The notes under the pieces were generated by a model. The model saw nothing but the letters and a program-made list of their open reading frames with translations. It had not been told where the DNA came from and made no database searches. 64,000 nt of DNA from contig CAWDVH010000001.1 of NCBI GenBank assembly GCA_963805705.1, positions 434,001 to 498,000 on the forward strand, given 5' to 3'. Positions 1-8,434 of the stretch are shown one piece after another (the first letter of the stretch is position 1; each line of letters opens with the position of its first letter). The DNA is from CAWDVH01 sp963805705. Lineage in GTDB: Bacteria > Actinomycetota > Actinomycetes > Streptosporangiales > Streptosporangiaceae. The translations under genes and the position numbers were made by a program.

Positions 1-12
1 CAGCGCAGCATC

Positions 13-690
13 ATGAACCAGGGACTGGGCGAGCCCGCGGCGCCCGAGCATGCGCCGCTTGAGGCGCGGCATGACGGGCGCGGCCGCGGTGACACGCGCG
101 CGCGCATCCAGGAGGTAGCGGTCCAGCTGTTCGCGGAGCAGGGCTATGAGAAAACCTCACTGCGCGAGATCGCCGAGCGGCTCGACGTCACGAAGGCTGC
201 GCTGTATTACCACTTCAAGTCCAAGGAAGACATCGTCGGAAGCCTGGTCGAGGATTACTTCGGCCAGATCGACGCGCTGATCTCCTGGGCCAGGACGCAG
301 CCGCGAACTGCCGCCACGCGCGGCACGATCCTGCGCCGCTATGTCGCGATCGTCGCCGATGGCGACGAGGTCTTCCGGATGCTGCACCAGAATCAGGCCG
401 CCGTCAACAGCCTGGCCGCCGCCAAGAGCCGCGGCGAGCTGTTCCGCGAGCGGCTGACCGCCCTCATCGGGCTGCTCGCTGGCCCCGATGCCCCGCTGGA
501 CGAGCGGCTCCGCGCCACCATGGCACTCGGCGGGGTCAGCGTGGCCTGGATGTTCTTCGCCGACCAGGTCTCCGACCGCGGCGAGCTGTGCTCCGCCGTG
601 CTCGGCATAGCGTGCGACCTGGCCGATGCCAGTCGCCCGGACAGCCTGGTCCCGGACAGCCTGGTCCCGGACAGCCAGCGAGCCGACTAG
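13..690 (+). CDS. TetR/AcrR-family transcriptional regulator
   Basis: This 225-residue protein has a TetR-type DNA-binding domain at about residues 27-75. The helix-turn-helix reads TSLREIAERLDVTKAALYYHF, followed by KSKEDI, which is the classic TetR signature. The rest is an alpha-helical ligand and dimer domain whose effector cannot be predicted. The last 15 residues are a short repeat (SLVPD twice) encoded by a 15-bp direct repeat, so the C-terminal tail is probably disordered. It is tail-to-tail with the Lrp-type regulator, with only 8 bases between stops. The ATG lies 13 bases into the window, so its promoter and any regulated upstream neighbour are not visible. Confidence 0.9.
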   Translation: MNQGLGEPAAPEHAPLEARHDGRGRGDTRARIQEVAVQLFAEQGYEKTSLREIAERLDVTKAALYYHFKSKEDIVGSLVEDYFGQIDALISWARTQPRTAATRGTILRRYVAIVADGDEVFRMLHQNQAAVNSLAAAKSRGELFRERLTALIGLLAGPDAPLDERLRATMALGGVSVAWMFFADQVSDRGELCSAVLGIACDLADASRPDSLVPDSLVPDSQRAD

Positions 691-698
691 CGGGCCAG

Positions 699-1211
699 CT
701 AGCTGGCAGGCGGCCCGCCGGGACGGGCGGACGCCCGGACCAGGGGCAGCACCCGGTACCTGACCGGGGCGGCGAGCGCGATCACGGTCGAGGTCCGCAC
801 CACCCCCGCGACATCCACGATGGCGTCAATGACCCGCTGCAGATCAGCGTTAGTGCGCGCTACGACCCGGCAGAGCATGTCGCCCGAGCCAGTGATGGTG
901 TGCGCTTCGAGGATCTCAGGAATCAGGGCGAGCCGGTCAGCCACCGGGTCGTGGCCGCCCGCCTGGCGCAGCTCAAGCGTCACGAACGCGGTGACCCCGT
1001 GGCCCAGCGCCGCCGGATCGATATCCGGTCCGTAGCCGGTGATCACGCCGCGGCTCTGCAGCCGGTCCAGCCTGGCCTGGACAGTGCCGCGGGCCACCCC
1101 CAGCCGGCGGGAGCCCTCAAGGATCCCGACCCGGGGCTCGGCGGCCAGCAGCTCGATCAGTGCGGCATCGAGCTCGTCGATCACTGGGCGACTCCTGTTC
1201 GCATCCTGCAC
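699..1211 (-). CDS. Lrp/AsnC-family transcriptional regulator
   Basis: This 170-residue protein has an N-terminal AsnC-type helix-turn-helix at about residues 12-60 (IDELDAALIELLAAEPRVG, then LGVARGTVQARLDRLQSRGVITGY) and a C-terminal RAM ligand-binding and oligomerisation domain at about 75-155. Such proteins sense amino acids and control their metabolism. It is divergent from the 4-hydroxyphenylpyruvate dioxygenase gene, with about 120 bases between the two starts. A role as the local, perhaps tyrosine- or phenylalanine-responsive, regulator of that gene is the natural inference but is not shown by sequence. The C-terminus is a short Arg/Pro/Gly tail. Confidence 0.92.
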   Translation of the reverse strand: MQDANRSRPVIDELDAALIELLAAEPRVGILEGSRRLGVARGTVQARLDRLQSRGVITGYGPDIDPAALGHGVTAFVTLELRQAGGHDPVADRLALIPEILEAHTITGSGDMLCRVVARTNADLQRVIDAIVDVAGVVRTSTVIALAAPVRYRVLPLVRASARPGGPPAS

Positions 1212-1333
1212 AGATTTCCTACTCCTTTGCCAGCAATGCTAGTCAAGTTGTCTATCAATCTTCGGAGCTATTGCGCACCTTGCCCTCACGAGGCGATGCT
1301 GCAGGCAGCCGTGGCAACAGCGAGGAGCACGCA
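1212..1333. promoter_or_regulatory. Divergent Lrp/HPPD promoter region
   Basis: This spacer between the divergent Lrp-type regulator and HPPD genes is clearly more A+T-rich than its surroundings. It contains the short palindrome TTGCCAGCAA at 1227-1236. Both promoters and the regulator's binding sites should lie here. No convincing -35/-10 pair could be assigned by eye. Confidence 0.35.
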
Positions 1334-2509
1334 ATGGCAGCCGAAGCTGATCGAGACCTGGCGGCGCAGGCCGAGGAGTTCCCGGCGGCGCAGGCCGAGG
1401 AATTCCACTCTGAGCAGGCCGAGGAGTTCCCGGTCGACGGGATGGACGCCATCGTGTTCGCCGTCGGCAATGCCCGGCAGGCCGCGCATTTCTACTCCAC
1501 TGCCCTCGGCATGCGGTGCGTGGCCTACCGCGGCCCGGAAACCGGCTGCCCCGACGAGGCGGCGTATGTCCTGGAGTCCGGCAGCGCGCGCTTCGTCCTG
1601 CGCGGCGCGGTCCGCGGTGGCACCGCCCTGGCCAGGCATGTCGCCACCCACGGCGACGGCGTGATCGACCTGGCCATAGCCGTGCCGTCGGCCGAGGCTG
1701 CCTACCGGTACGCCATCGCCCACGGAGCCAGGGGGATCGATGAACCCGAGGTCTTCGAGGACGAGCAGGGCAAGGTCGTCCTGGCCTCGATCCGCACGTT
1801 CGGCGACACCATCCACACCCTGGTCGAGCGGTCCGCCTACGCGGGGCCCTACCTGCCGGGCTATGTCACCGCCGGGCCCCTCGCCCCGCCCCCGCGCAGG
1901 CCCTTCTTCACCAGCATCGACCACTGCGTCGGCAACGTCGAGCTCGGCAAGATGAACGAGTGGGTCAGCTTCTACCAGCAGGTCATGGGCTTCACGAACA
2001 TGAAGGAGTTCGTCGGTGACGACATCGCCACTGACTACTCGGCGCTGATGAGCAAGGTCGTCGCCGATGGCAGCCGGAAGGTGAAGTTCCCGATCAACGA
2101 GCCAGCACCGGGTCAGCGCAAGTCGCAGATCGACGAGTACCTGGAGTTCTACCGCGGTCCCGGCGTCCAGCACATCGCGCTGGCCACCGATGACATCGTC
2201 GCCGCGGTCCGCGGCATGAAGGCGGCCGGCGTCGAGTTCCTGGCCACGCCGGACAGCTACTACGAGGCGCTGGGCCAGTGGGTCGGCGACACTCACGTCC
2301 CGGTCGACGAACTGCGGGAGCTCAGGATCCTGGCCGACCGCGACGAGGACGGCTACCTGCTGCAGATCTTCACCAAGCCCGTCCAGGACCGCCCCACCGT
2401 GTTCTTCGAGCTCATCGACCGGCACGGGTCACAGGGGTTCGGCAAGGGTAACTTCAAGGCCCTGTTCGAGGCGATCGAGCGTGAGCAGGCCCGCCGCGGC
2501 AACCTCTGA
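1334..2509 (+). CDS. hppD: 4-hydroxyphenylpyruvate dioxygenase
   Basis: The enzyme converts 4-hydroxyphenylpyruvate to homogentisate, the committed step of tyrosine breakdown, using non-haem Fe(II). The 391-residue product has two vicinal-oxygen-chelate domains (about 35-165 and 190-365). The three iron ligands are in place: H197 in SIDHCVGNV, H280 in GVQHIALATDD and E359 in TVFFELIDR, with the family's C-terminal GKGNFKALFEAIEREQ. The start is the ATG at 1334; the reading frame is open further upstream but that part has no similarity. Residues 12-34 are an odd AQAEEF-type threefold repeat ahead of the first domain. No homogentisate dioxygenase is next to it, so the rest of the pathway lies elsewhere. 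Confidence 0.95.
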   Translation: MAAEADRDLAAQAEEFPAAQAEEFHSEQAEEFPVDGMDAIVFAVGNARQAAHFYSTALGMRCVAYRGPETGCPDEAAYVLESGSARFVLRGAVRGGTALARHVATHGDGVIDLAIAVPSAEAAYRYAIAHGARGIDEPEVFEDEQGKVVLASIRTFGDTIHTLVERSAYAGPYLPGYVTAGPLAPPPRRPFFTSIDHCVGNVELGKMNEWVSFYQQVMGFTNMKEFVGDDIATDYSALMSKVVADGSRKVKFPINEPAPGQRKSQIDEYLEFYRGPGVQHIALATDDIVAAVRGMKAAGVEFLATPDSYYEALGQWVGDTHVPVDELRELRILADRDEDGYLLQIFTKPVQDRPTVFFELIDRHGSQGFGKGNFKALFEAIEREQARRGNL

Positions 2510-2535
2510 CCCCCCGGCTCAGCTGAACAGCCCGC

Positions 2536-3754
2536 TCAGCTGAACAGCAGGGTGTAGCCGGCCTTGCGCAGCGATGCGATGACGCTGTCGCAGTGCTCAG
2601 GACCCCTGGTCTCCACCTGCAGCATGACCTCCGCCTCGTCCATGTTCAGGTCGGCGGTCACACGCTCATGGACCACGTCAAGAACGTTGGCGCCCAGCGA
2701 GGCGAGCTCGGCGAGCAGCGTCGCCAGCGCCCCCGGACGATCGGGCAGCCAGGCAGCGGAAGGCGAGATACCGGCCGGCTGCCGACAGGCCGTGCCGCAG
2801 CACCTTGGCCAGCAGCAGGGGGTCGATGTTGCCGCCCGACAGGACGGCGACGACCGGCGGCTCGAACGCGGCCGGATGCTCAAGCAGCGCGGCGACCCCG
2901 GCGGCCCCGGCCGGCTCGACGAGCTGCTTGGCGCGCTCCAGGCTGAGCAGCAGCGCGCGGGACAGATTCTCCTCGGAGACGGTGACCATCTGAGCGGCCA
3001 GCCCGGAAAGCACGCTAAACGCAAGTTCCCCCGGCCTGGCCACCGCTATCCCGTCGGCCATCGTCTGGGCGGCCCCAGCCTCGACCCGGTAGCCGGCCGC
3101 CATCGACGCCGCGAACGGCGCCAGGGTATCGGCCTGTACGCCGATCACCCGGGCGCCGGGGCGGGCCCCGTCCACCGCGATGGCGATGCCCGCGGCCAGG
3201 CCGCCGCCCCCGACCGGCACGGCGATCGTCCGTACCTGCGGGCACTGCTCGGCGATCTCCAGGCCGACCGTGCCCTGGCCGGCCAGCACGTCAGGATGCT
3301 CGTAGGGATGAATGAAGATCGCCCCGGTCACCGCCGCGATCTCGCGGGCCCTGGCCAGCGCGTCCTCGACCACGCCGCCGTGCAGGACGACCTCGGCCCC
3401 GTAGGACCGGGTCGCCGCGACCTTGGGCAGCGGGGCACCGGCCGGCATGACGACGGTCGCCCTGGCGCCCAGGATGGCGGCCGCCAGCGCCACGCCCTGG
3501 GCGTGATTTCCCGCGCTCGCCGCCACCACGCCGCGGTCGCGCTCAGCCGGGGTGAGACGGGCGATGCGCAGGTAGGCCCCGCGGATCTTGAAAGAGCCGG
3601 TCCGCTGCAGGTTCTCGCACTTCAGCCACACCGGGCCGCCGATCAGATCGGACAATGCCCGCGAGCGCAGCAAGGGCGTCTGGCGGACCTGGTCGCGCAG
3701 CACCTCGCGGGCCGCGACCACGTCGTCGAAGCAAATCTCGGCGGACTTCGTCAT
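2536..3754 (-). CDS. ilvA: Threonine ammonia-lyase (frameshifted before its ACT domain)
   Basis: This PLP enzyme deaminates threonine to 2-oxobutyrate, feeding isoleucine synthesis or threonine breakdown. From the ATG at 3754 the catalytic domain is complete: the PLP lysine K56 in GSFKIRGAY, the SAGNHAQG motif and the glycine-rich phosphate cradle PVGGGGLAAG. The frame then breaks near 2750-2757. In the first frame the protein runs on into unrelated residues to a stop at 2678, while the expected ACT-like domain (WLPDRPGALATLLAEL... to AGYTLLFS) continues in the next frame to 2536. Deleting one C in a TGCC would restore a normal protein of about 405 residues. The break may be a sequencing error or a real loss of the regulatory domain. 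Confidence 0.85.
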
Positions 3755-3862
3755 GTCTGCAGTGTGGCACTGACCGGCGTCTGGCCGGCCACGGCCGGGA
3801 CGGGAACGGCCGGCGACGAGAGCCACCGGGGGGCGGGCCCGGCCGGGAGCGGGCCGCGGATC

Positions 3863-4822
3863 TCAGTCGCCGGACCAGTAGCGTTTAGGCTTGAAGATCA
3901 GTGCCGCCGCGCCGACCAGGCCGGCGCTCTGGCCGAGCGCGGCCGCCACCACGCGGACCTGCCGCGTGAAGTCGAGCCTGGCGTGCGCCCGCAGCGCCTC
4001 CTCCAGCGGGTCGAACAGCATCGCCCCGGCCTGCGAGAGCCCCCCGCCGACCGACACCACCTCCAGATCGCACAGGCTCGTGGCCGACGCGATGGCGATG
4101 CCGAGGGCCCGCCCCGCCCGGCGCATCGCGGCGTGGCCGACCGGATGCCCCTGCGCGCCGTCATCGGCCAGGTCCTTGGCCGTCGCGTCGTCCTGGCCCG
4201 GCCGCCACCCCTGCTCCTGCGCCCAGACGACCAGCGCGGGGCCGCGGGCAATGGCCTCCAGGCAGCCCCGGCCGCCGCAGACGCAGGGCGGCCCGGTGTC
4301 CGGATCGACCACGACGTGGCCGATGTGGCCGGCATTGCCGGACGCGCCCGCGATCAGGTGGCCGTCCAGCACCAGGCCGCCGCCCACGCCCGTGGAGACG
4401 ACCATGCCGAGCACGTTGCTGCGGCCCCGCCCCGCGCCGCGCCAGTGCTCAGCCGCGACCATGCAGATAGCGTCGTTGTGCACCCGCACGGGGATGCCGG
4501 GGAACCGCTCAGCCAGGCGTCCGCGCAGCGGAAACGCCCGCCACGCGGGGATGTTGAGCGGCGAGATGAGCCCGGCGGGCCATTCCATCGGCCCTCCGCA
4601 CCCGCAGCCGACGCCGGCCAGGCGGGCGGGATCGGTGATCTGGGCCGTGTCGAGAACCCGCGTCATCAGCGCGTCCAGGGTGCGCCACATCTGCTCCGCG
4701 TCCAGGTCACGCGGGGTCGGCGTCTGGGCCCAGGTGACCAGCCGGCCACCGGGCTCGGCTACCCCCGCGGCGAACTTCGTGCCGCCGATATCGACCGCCA
4801 GCACCGGGCGTAGGTCCCGCAT
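3863..4822 (-). CDS. ROK-family sugar kinase (glucokinase-like)
   Basis: This 319-residue kinase has the ROK fold. The ATP phosphate loop DIGGTK is at residues 11-16. The sugar-binding and zinc region is recognisable as GHIGHVVVD followed by CVCGGRGCLE, whose histidine and cysteines bind zinc. The STGVGGGLV adenosine-side motif is also present. There is no N-terminal helix-turn-helix, so it is an enzyme rather than a ROK repressor. Glucose is the likeliest substrate, but N-acetylmannosamine or other hexoses cannot be excluded. It lies 108 bases upstream of the threonine ammonia-lyase on the same strand and is divergent from the AAA+ ATPase gene. Confidence 0.9.
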   Translation of the reverse strand: MRDLRPVLAVDIGGTKFAAGVAEPGGRLVTWAQTPTPRDLDAEQMWRTLDALMTRVLDTAQITDPARLAGVGCGCGGPMEWPAGLISPLNIPAWRAFPLRGRLAERFPGIPVRVHNDAICMVAAEHWRGAGRGRSNVLGMVVSTGVGGGLVLDGHLIAGASGNAGHIGHVVVDPDTGPPCVCGGRGCLEAIARGPALVVWAQEQGWRPGQDDATAKDLADDGAQGHPVGHAAMRRAGRALGIAIASATSLCDLEVVSVGGGLSQAGAMLFDPLEEALRAHARLDFTRQVRVVAAALGQSAGLVGAAALIFKPKRYWSGD

Positions 4823-4873
4823 GCTCAGCCTCCCAAGATGCGGACCTGGCCATTGTCGACATAGTGTCGAACG

Positions 4874-6340
4874 GTGCAGCCAAGTCGACCAGTGCAGTCA
4901 CAGAGCCAGTCCCCGTCACCCATCGCCGCGTCAGCCGCCCCAGCCGTCAGGACGCTGGGCGAGCTGCGCGCAAGCGGCCACGAGCTTCGGAGCGTGAAAG
5001 AGGAGCTCCGGCAGAACCTGATTACCCGGATGCGCGCCGGCGAGGACACCTTCCCCGGAATTATCGGCTTCGGCCAGACGGTGCTGCCGCATCTGGAGCG
5101 AGCCCTCATCGCCGGCCATGACGTGATCCTGCTGGGTGAGCGGGGCCAGGGCAAGACCCGCCTGATCCGCACCCTCACCACCCTGCTTGATGAGTGGACA
5201 CCCGCCGTGGCGGGATGCGAGATCAATGATCATCCATTTGCTCCAGTATGCGCGCGCTGCCGGCGGCTGGCGGCGGAACAGGGAGATGACCTGGAGGTCA
5301 TCTGGCGGCACCGCAGCGACCGGTACGGCGAGAAGCTGGCCACCCCCGACACCAGCGTGGGCGACCTGATCGGGGACATTGACCCGGTGAAGGTCGCCGA
5401 GGGCAGGACGCTCGGCGACCCGGAGACCATTCATTACGGCCTGGTACCGCGGACTAACCGCGGCGTCTTCTGCCTGAACGAGCTTCCCGACCTGGCCGAG
5501 CGGATCCAGGTGGCCCTGCTCAACGTGCTGGAGGAGCGCGACATCGGGGTCCGCGGCTACGCGCTGCGGCTGCCGCTGGATCTCGTGCTCGTGGCGAGCG
5601 CGAACCCGGAGGACTACACCAACCGCGGCCGGATCATCACCCCGCTGAAGGACCGGTTCGGCGCGGAGATCCGCACTCACTACCCCACTTCCCTGGAGTC
5701 CGAGCTGGCCCTGATCCGGCAGGAGGCGCGGCTGGCCTGGGACGGCGCGGAGGCGGGCGCGGTACTGCCGGAGCACCTGATGCAGGTGCTGGCCAGGTTT
5801 ACCCGGCTGGTCCGCGCCTCCCCGGCGGTAGACGCCCGCTCGGGCGTGTCGGCGCGATTCACGATCGCCGCCGCGGAGGCGGTGGCCGCCTCGGCCGTGC
5901 GGCGCGCCGCCCTGACCGGCGAGGAGCAGCCGTCGGCCAGGATCTGCGACCTGCCGGTCATCGTGAGCACCCTGCGCGGGAAGGTCGAGTTCGAGGTCAG
6001 CGAGGAGGGCCGGGAGCAGGAAGTGCTCGATCACCTGCTGCGCCGGGCGACCGCCGAGACCTTCCGCTCGCTGCTGGGCAACGCCGACCTGACCGGCCTG
6101 CTGGCCAGGTTCGAGGAGGGCGGCGATGTCGAGTCGGGCGACCTGGTGCCCGCTGCGGACCTGCTGAACAGGATCGGCGAGGTCCCTGGCCTGGCCAGGA
6201 TCATGGACCGCCTGCACATGGACGGCAGCGAGTCGTTCGGGCAGGCAGCGGCCGCGCTCGAGTTCGCTCTTGAGGGGCTGTACCTGATGCGGCGGCTGTC
6301 GAAGGACGTCATTGACGGCGGCGCGATCTACCGCACGTAG
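4874..6340 (+). CDS. MoxR/Mg-chelatase-type AAA+ ATPase
   Basis: This 488-residue ATPase resembles magnesium-chelatase subunit I and sigma-54-activator AAA+ domains. The Walker A motif GERGQGKT is at residues 88-95. The Walker B region is GVFCLNELPDL, and a sensor/arginine-finger stretch VLVASANPEDYTNRGR...LKDRF follows. A cysteine pair (CARC, about residue 130) sits in an insert. Translation starts at a GTG at 4874. The next gene, 53 bases downstream, encodes a VWA protein; the pair matches the known MoxR-VWA chaperone arrangement, where the ATPase and the metal-binding VWA partner remodel or load a client complex. The client is unknown, and no chlorophyll or gas-vesicle genes are near. Confidence 0.88.
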   Translation: MQPSRPVQSQSQSPSPIAASAAPAVRTLGELRASGHELRSVKEELRQNLITRMRAGEDTFPGIIGFGQTVLPHLERALIAGHDVILLGERGQGKTRLIRTLTTLLDEWTPAVAGCEINDHPFAPVCARCRRLAAEQGDDLEVIWRHRSDRYGEKLATPDTSVGDLIGDIDPVKVAEGRTLGDPETIHYGLVPRTNRGVFCLNELPDLAERIQVALLNVLEERDIGVRGYALRLPLDLVLVASANPEDYTNRGRIITPLKDRFGAEIRTHYPTSLESELALIRQEARLAWDGAEAGAVLPEHLMQVLARFTRLVRASPAVDARSGVSARFTIAAAEAVAASAVRRAALTGEEQPSARICDLPVIVSTLRGKVEFEVSEEGREQEVLDHLLRRATAETFRSLLGNADLTGLLARFEEGGDVESGDLVPAADLLNRIGEVPGLARIMDRLHMDGSESFGQAAAALEFALEGLYLMRRLSKDVIDGGAIYRT

Positions 6341-6393
6341 CGCACGACGTCACCGCGGGCGGCCAGCATCAGCAGGTCACGAAAGGAGGGGCG

Positions 6394-8391
6394 ATGGCCA
6401 GGGGATACCGGTACGGCCCGTACCACGACGGGCCGGACCCGCTCGAGCCGCCGTATGACGTCCGCGGCGCGGTGGACGCCCTCGGGGATTCGGTGCTGGA
6501 CGGAGCCGATCCGGCCAGCGCGCTGCGTGACCTGCTGCGCCGGGGCCTGCCCGACCACCGGGGCCTGGACGACCTGCTGCGCCGGGTGCGCGAACGGCAG
6601 CGGGAAGTGCGTGACCGCGGCCGCCTCGACGGCATCCTGGAACAGGCCAGGGCCCTGCTGGACACGGCGATCGGGCAGGAGCGGGCGGAGCTGTTCCCTG
6701 ACCCGGCCGACGAGGCCAGGATGCGCGAGGCGGAGCTGGACGCCGTGCCGTCCGACACCTCTCAGGCGATCCGCCAGCTAGCCGACTACCAGTGGCGTTC
6801 CGCCGCGGCCGCCGAGACCTTCGAGAAGCTCAGGGACCTGCTGCGCAGAGAGGTGCTGGACAGCCAGTTTCGCGGCATGAAGCAGACCCTGCAGGAGCCC
6901 GATCCCGAGGCGATGCAGCGGGTGAAGGACATGATGGCGGCGCTCAACGAGATGCTCGAAGCCGATGCCCAGGGCACGCACTCCCAGCAGGACTTCGACA
7001 GCTTCATGGCCGAATACGGCGATCTGTTTCCCGGCTCGCCGAGCGATCTGGAAGAGCTGGTGGACTCGCTGGTCCGGCGCATGTCCGCGGCGCAGCGGCT
7101 GCTCAACTCGCTGACTGACGAGCAGCGCAACGAGCTGGCCGGGCTGATGTCACAGACGCTGGAAGACGCCGGCCTGGCCGCCGAGATGTCCCGGCTGGCC
7201 GATGCCCTGCGGGCCCGCCGCCCCGACATGGACATGGAAGGCTGGCCCGGCGATCAGATGACCGGCCAGGACCCGCTGGGCCTGAGCGACGCCACCAGCG
7301 CGCTCGCCGAGCTCGCCGATCTCGCGGAGCTGGAGGATGGCCTGCGCCAGGACTACCCTGGCGCGCGGCTGGACGACATCGACGAGGACGCGGTCCGCCG
7401 TGCCCTGGGGCGCCAGGCCGTCGACGACATGGAGGCGCTGCGGCAGATCGAGCGCGAGCTTGAGCGGCAGGGCTACCTGCAGCGGACCGACGGCAAGCTG
7501 GAGCTGACCCCCAAGGCGGTACGCCGCCTCGGCGAGACCGCGCTGCGCCGCGTGTTCGCGCACCTGACCGAGGGCAGTCACGGGGACCATGACCAGCGCG
7601 ACGCCGGTCAGGCGGGTGAGTACACCGGGAGCACGCGGCCGTGGCGATTCGGTGACGAGCAGTCCATTGACACCGCGGCCACGGTCCGCAACGCGCTGCT
7701 GCGCGGCGGCATACCCGCCGTGCGCCAGTCCGGGCGGCCCGCCCTGGAGGCGAGGCTGCCGCGGGTCACCCTGTCGGTCGCCGACTTCGAGGTCGGCGAG
7801 ACCGAGCGGCGGGCGTCCGCGGCCGTCTGCCTGCTCGTCGACCTGTCCTACTCCATGGCGCTGCGCGGCACCTGGGGGGTAGCCAAGCAGACGGCCCTGG
7901 CCCTGCACGCCCTGGTCCGCAGCAAGTACCCGCAGGACTCGATCCAGGTGATCGGATTCTCCAACTACGCCCGCGAGCTGCGCGAGACAGATCTGGCCGG
8001 CCTCGGCTGGGACATGGTGCAGGGGACGAATCTGCACCACGCGCTGGTGCTGGCCGGGCGCTATCTCGACCGCCGCCCTGAGCACAACCCGGTGGTCCTC
8101 ATCGTCACCGACGGCGAGCCGACCGCCCACCTGCGCCGGGACGGGCAGTTTCACTTCGACTGGCCGCCGTCGCCGGAGACCCTTGAGCTCACCATGGCCG
8201 AGGTGGACAAGATGACCAGGCGCCGGGCGACGCTGAACATCTTCATGCTGGCCGACGATAAGCGGCTGACCGCGTTCGTCGAGGAGGTGGCCCGGCGCAA
8301 CGGCGGGCGTGTGCTGCGCGCCGAGTCCGAGCGCCTCGGCGAGTACGTGGTCAGGGACTTCATGCGCGCCCGGCGAGAGAGCCGCCGGTAA
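6394..8391 (+). CDS. VWA-domain protein, partner of the AAA+ ATPase
   Basis: The 665-residue protein has a long charged, helical N-terminal two thirds and a C-terminal von Willebrand A domain (about 470-655). The metal-ion-dependent adhesion site is intact: D483 in DLSYSM, T545 in GTNLHHAL and D573 in VTDGEPT. It is preceded by a strong ribosome binding site (AAAGGAGGGG about 4 bases before the ATG). It lies 53 bases behind the AAA+ gene and is surely co-transcribed. In chelatase- and MoxR-type systems the VWA protein binds the ATPase ring and the client through its metal site. No signal peptide or membrane segment is visible, so both act in the cytoplasm. Its precise client is not known. Confidence 0.88.
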   Translation: MARGYRYGPYHDGPDPLEPPYDVRGAVDALGDSVLDGADPASALRDLLRRGLPDHRGLDDLLRRVRERQREVRDRGRLDGILEQARALLDTAIGQERAELFPDPADEARMREAELDAVPSDTSQAIRQLADYQWRSAAAAETFEKLRDLLRREVLDSQFRGMKQTLQEPDPEAMQRVKDMMAALNEMLEADAQGTHSQQDFDSFMAEYGDLFPGSPSDLEELVDSLVRRMSAAQRLLNSLTDEQRNELAGLMSQTLEDAGLAAEMSRLADALRARRPDMDMEGWPGDQMTGQDPLGLSDATSALAELADLAELEDGLRQDYPGARLDDIDEDAVRRALGRQAVDDMEALRQIERELERQGYLQRTDGKLELTPKAVRRLGETALRRVFAHLTEGSHGDHDQRDAGQAGEYTGSTRPWRFGDEQSIDTAATVRNALLRGGIPAVRQSGRPALEARLPRVTLSVADFEVGETERRASAAVCLLVDLSYSMALRGTWGVAKQTALALHALVRSKYPQDSIQVIGFSNYARELRETDLAGLGWDMVQGTNLHHALVLAGRYLDRRPEHNPVVLIVTDGEPTAHLRRDGQFHFDWPPSPETLELTMAEVDKMTRRRATLNIFMLADDKRLTAFVEEVARRNGGRVLRAESERLGEYVVRDFMRARRESRR

Positions 8392-8434
8392 TTTACGGCA
8401 GCTCCGGGAACCGCCAGCCGCCAGCGATGCCGGG

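Noticed and set aside
588..1664. Plus-strand open frame across the Lrp gene and the HPPD 5' end
   Set aside because: Its product is Arg/Pro/Gln-rich with no domain, and it overlaps two genes with clear family motifs in other frames.
4823..4873. TGTCGA direct repeat (TGTCGACATAGTGTCGA) between the ROK and AAA+ genes as an operator
   Set aside because: Two short copies 11 bases apart are suggestive, but no known regulator motif matches and nothing nearby would bind it.
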